From Clostridiales bacterium (lineage in GTDB: Bacteria; Bacillota; Clostridia; Caldicoprobacterales; DTU083): a DNA stretch of 64,000 bases. The translations under genes and the position numbers were made by a program. The stretch lies in the NCBI GenBank assembly GCA_012842605.1, contig DUSN01000094.1, positions 1 through 64,000 of the forward strand, given 5' to 3'. The notes under the pieces were generated by a model. It had not been told where the DNA came from and searched no databases. It worked only from the letters and a program-made list of their open reading frames with translations. The first letter of the stretch is position 1; every line of letters begins with the position of its first letter. Positions 63,853 to 64,000 of this stretch are shown in pieces.

Positions 63853-64000
63853 ATGTCGGTAACTATACGCGATGTAGCAAAAAAAGCAAAGGTCTCCCTG
63901 GGAACGGTTTCCCGGTACCTGAACGGCTACAAGCTCAGAGAGTCCAACAGGATTCGTATCGAGGAAGCCATCCGTGAGCTGGGCTTCCAGGAAAACTTAA
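63853..64000 (+). CDS. LacI-family transcriptional regulator (partial, runs off the window)
   Basis: An ATG at 63853 with GGAGG seven bases upstream opens SVTIRDVAKKAKVSLGTVSR, then YLNGYKLRESNRIRIEEAI, the standard LacI-type helix-turn-helix and hinge helix. The frame is open for 49 codons to the window edge, so the effector domain is not visible. Its promoter carries a palindrome suggestive of autoregulation. It lies after the URO-D 4/GH99-like pair and may regulate genes to either side. Confidence 0.88.
   Translation, partial: MSVTIRDVAKKAKVSLGTVSRYLNGYKLRESNRIRIEEAIRELGFQENL

Overview
The window reads as a large carbohydrate-utilisation region from a low-to-mid GC Gram-positive bacterium, most likely an anaerobic member of Clostridia (Bacillota); Paenibacillaceae cannot be excluded. 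The reasons are strong AGGAGG-type ribosome binding sites, sigma-A promoters (TTGACA-N17-TATAAT type), lipoprotein sugar-binding proteins of the LplA type, a YesM/YesN two-component pair, CUT1 permeases with no dedicated ATPase, and a Cys-type sulfatase. No rRNA, tRNA, CRISPR array, insertion sequence or phage gene was seen.

Layout. (1) 1-3395: a BadF/NagK-like kinase, the scar of a deleted gene, a SIS-domain protein and an M20 peptidase/amidohydrolase, ending in a terminator. (2) 3450-6720: an FGGY sugar kinase and L-arabinose isomerase (araA), ending in a terminator; no araD is present. (3) 6860-11915: a divergent LacI regulator facing an ABC importer (lipoprotein plus two permeases) whose promoter carries a perfect 17-bp palindrome. 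(4) 11970-29607: a roughly 17.6-kb operon of GH94-like phosphorylase, GH2, GH78, GH36-like, URO-D-like, sulfatase, URO-D-like, GH43-CBM6, NIF3-like and GH2. All are predicted cytoplasmic, so oligosaccharides appear to be imported and dismantled inside the cell. (5) 30148-33581: sensor kinase and AraC-type response regulator. (6) 33818-52276: a second operon with a lipoprotein SBP, a carbohydrate-binding-module/SBP fusion, two permease pairs, a membrane-anchored NHL protein, a YIP1 protein, a DUF5696 lipoprotein-like protein that resembles a glycosidase barrel, an amidohydrolase, a GH172 (DUF2961) protein, an alpha/beta hydrolase and a third URO-D-like protein. (7) 52373-63679: VOC protein, flavoprotein, LacZ-type GH2, GH32, ThuA, a second GH172, a fourth URO-D-like protein and a GH99-like/WbsX protein. 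(8) The window ends inside a second LacI regulator.

How it fits together. The two-component system probably senses a glycan outside the cell and switches on region 6. The LacI protein probably controls the importer of region 3. Enzymes then remove galactosyl, rhamnosyl, arabinosyl/xylosyl and fructosyl units plus sulfate esters, pointing to a complex plant or algal heteroglycan; the exact substrate cannot be read from sequence.

The best candidates for something undescribed are the duplicated-permease/NHL/YIP1/DUF5696 cassette of region 6, and the four divergent URO-D-family proteins scattered among glycosidases, of which only one keeps the zinc-thiol methyltransferase motif. Two loci in region 7 also share a near-identical promoter-operator.
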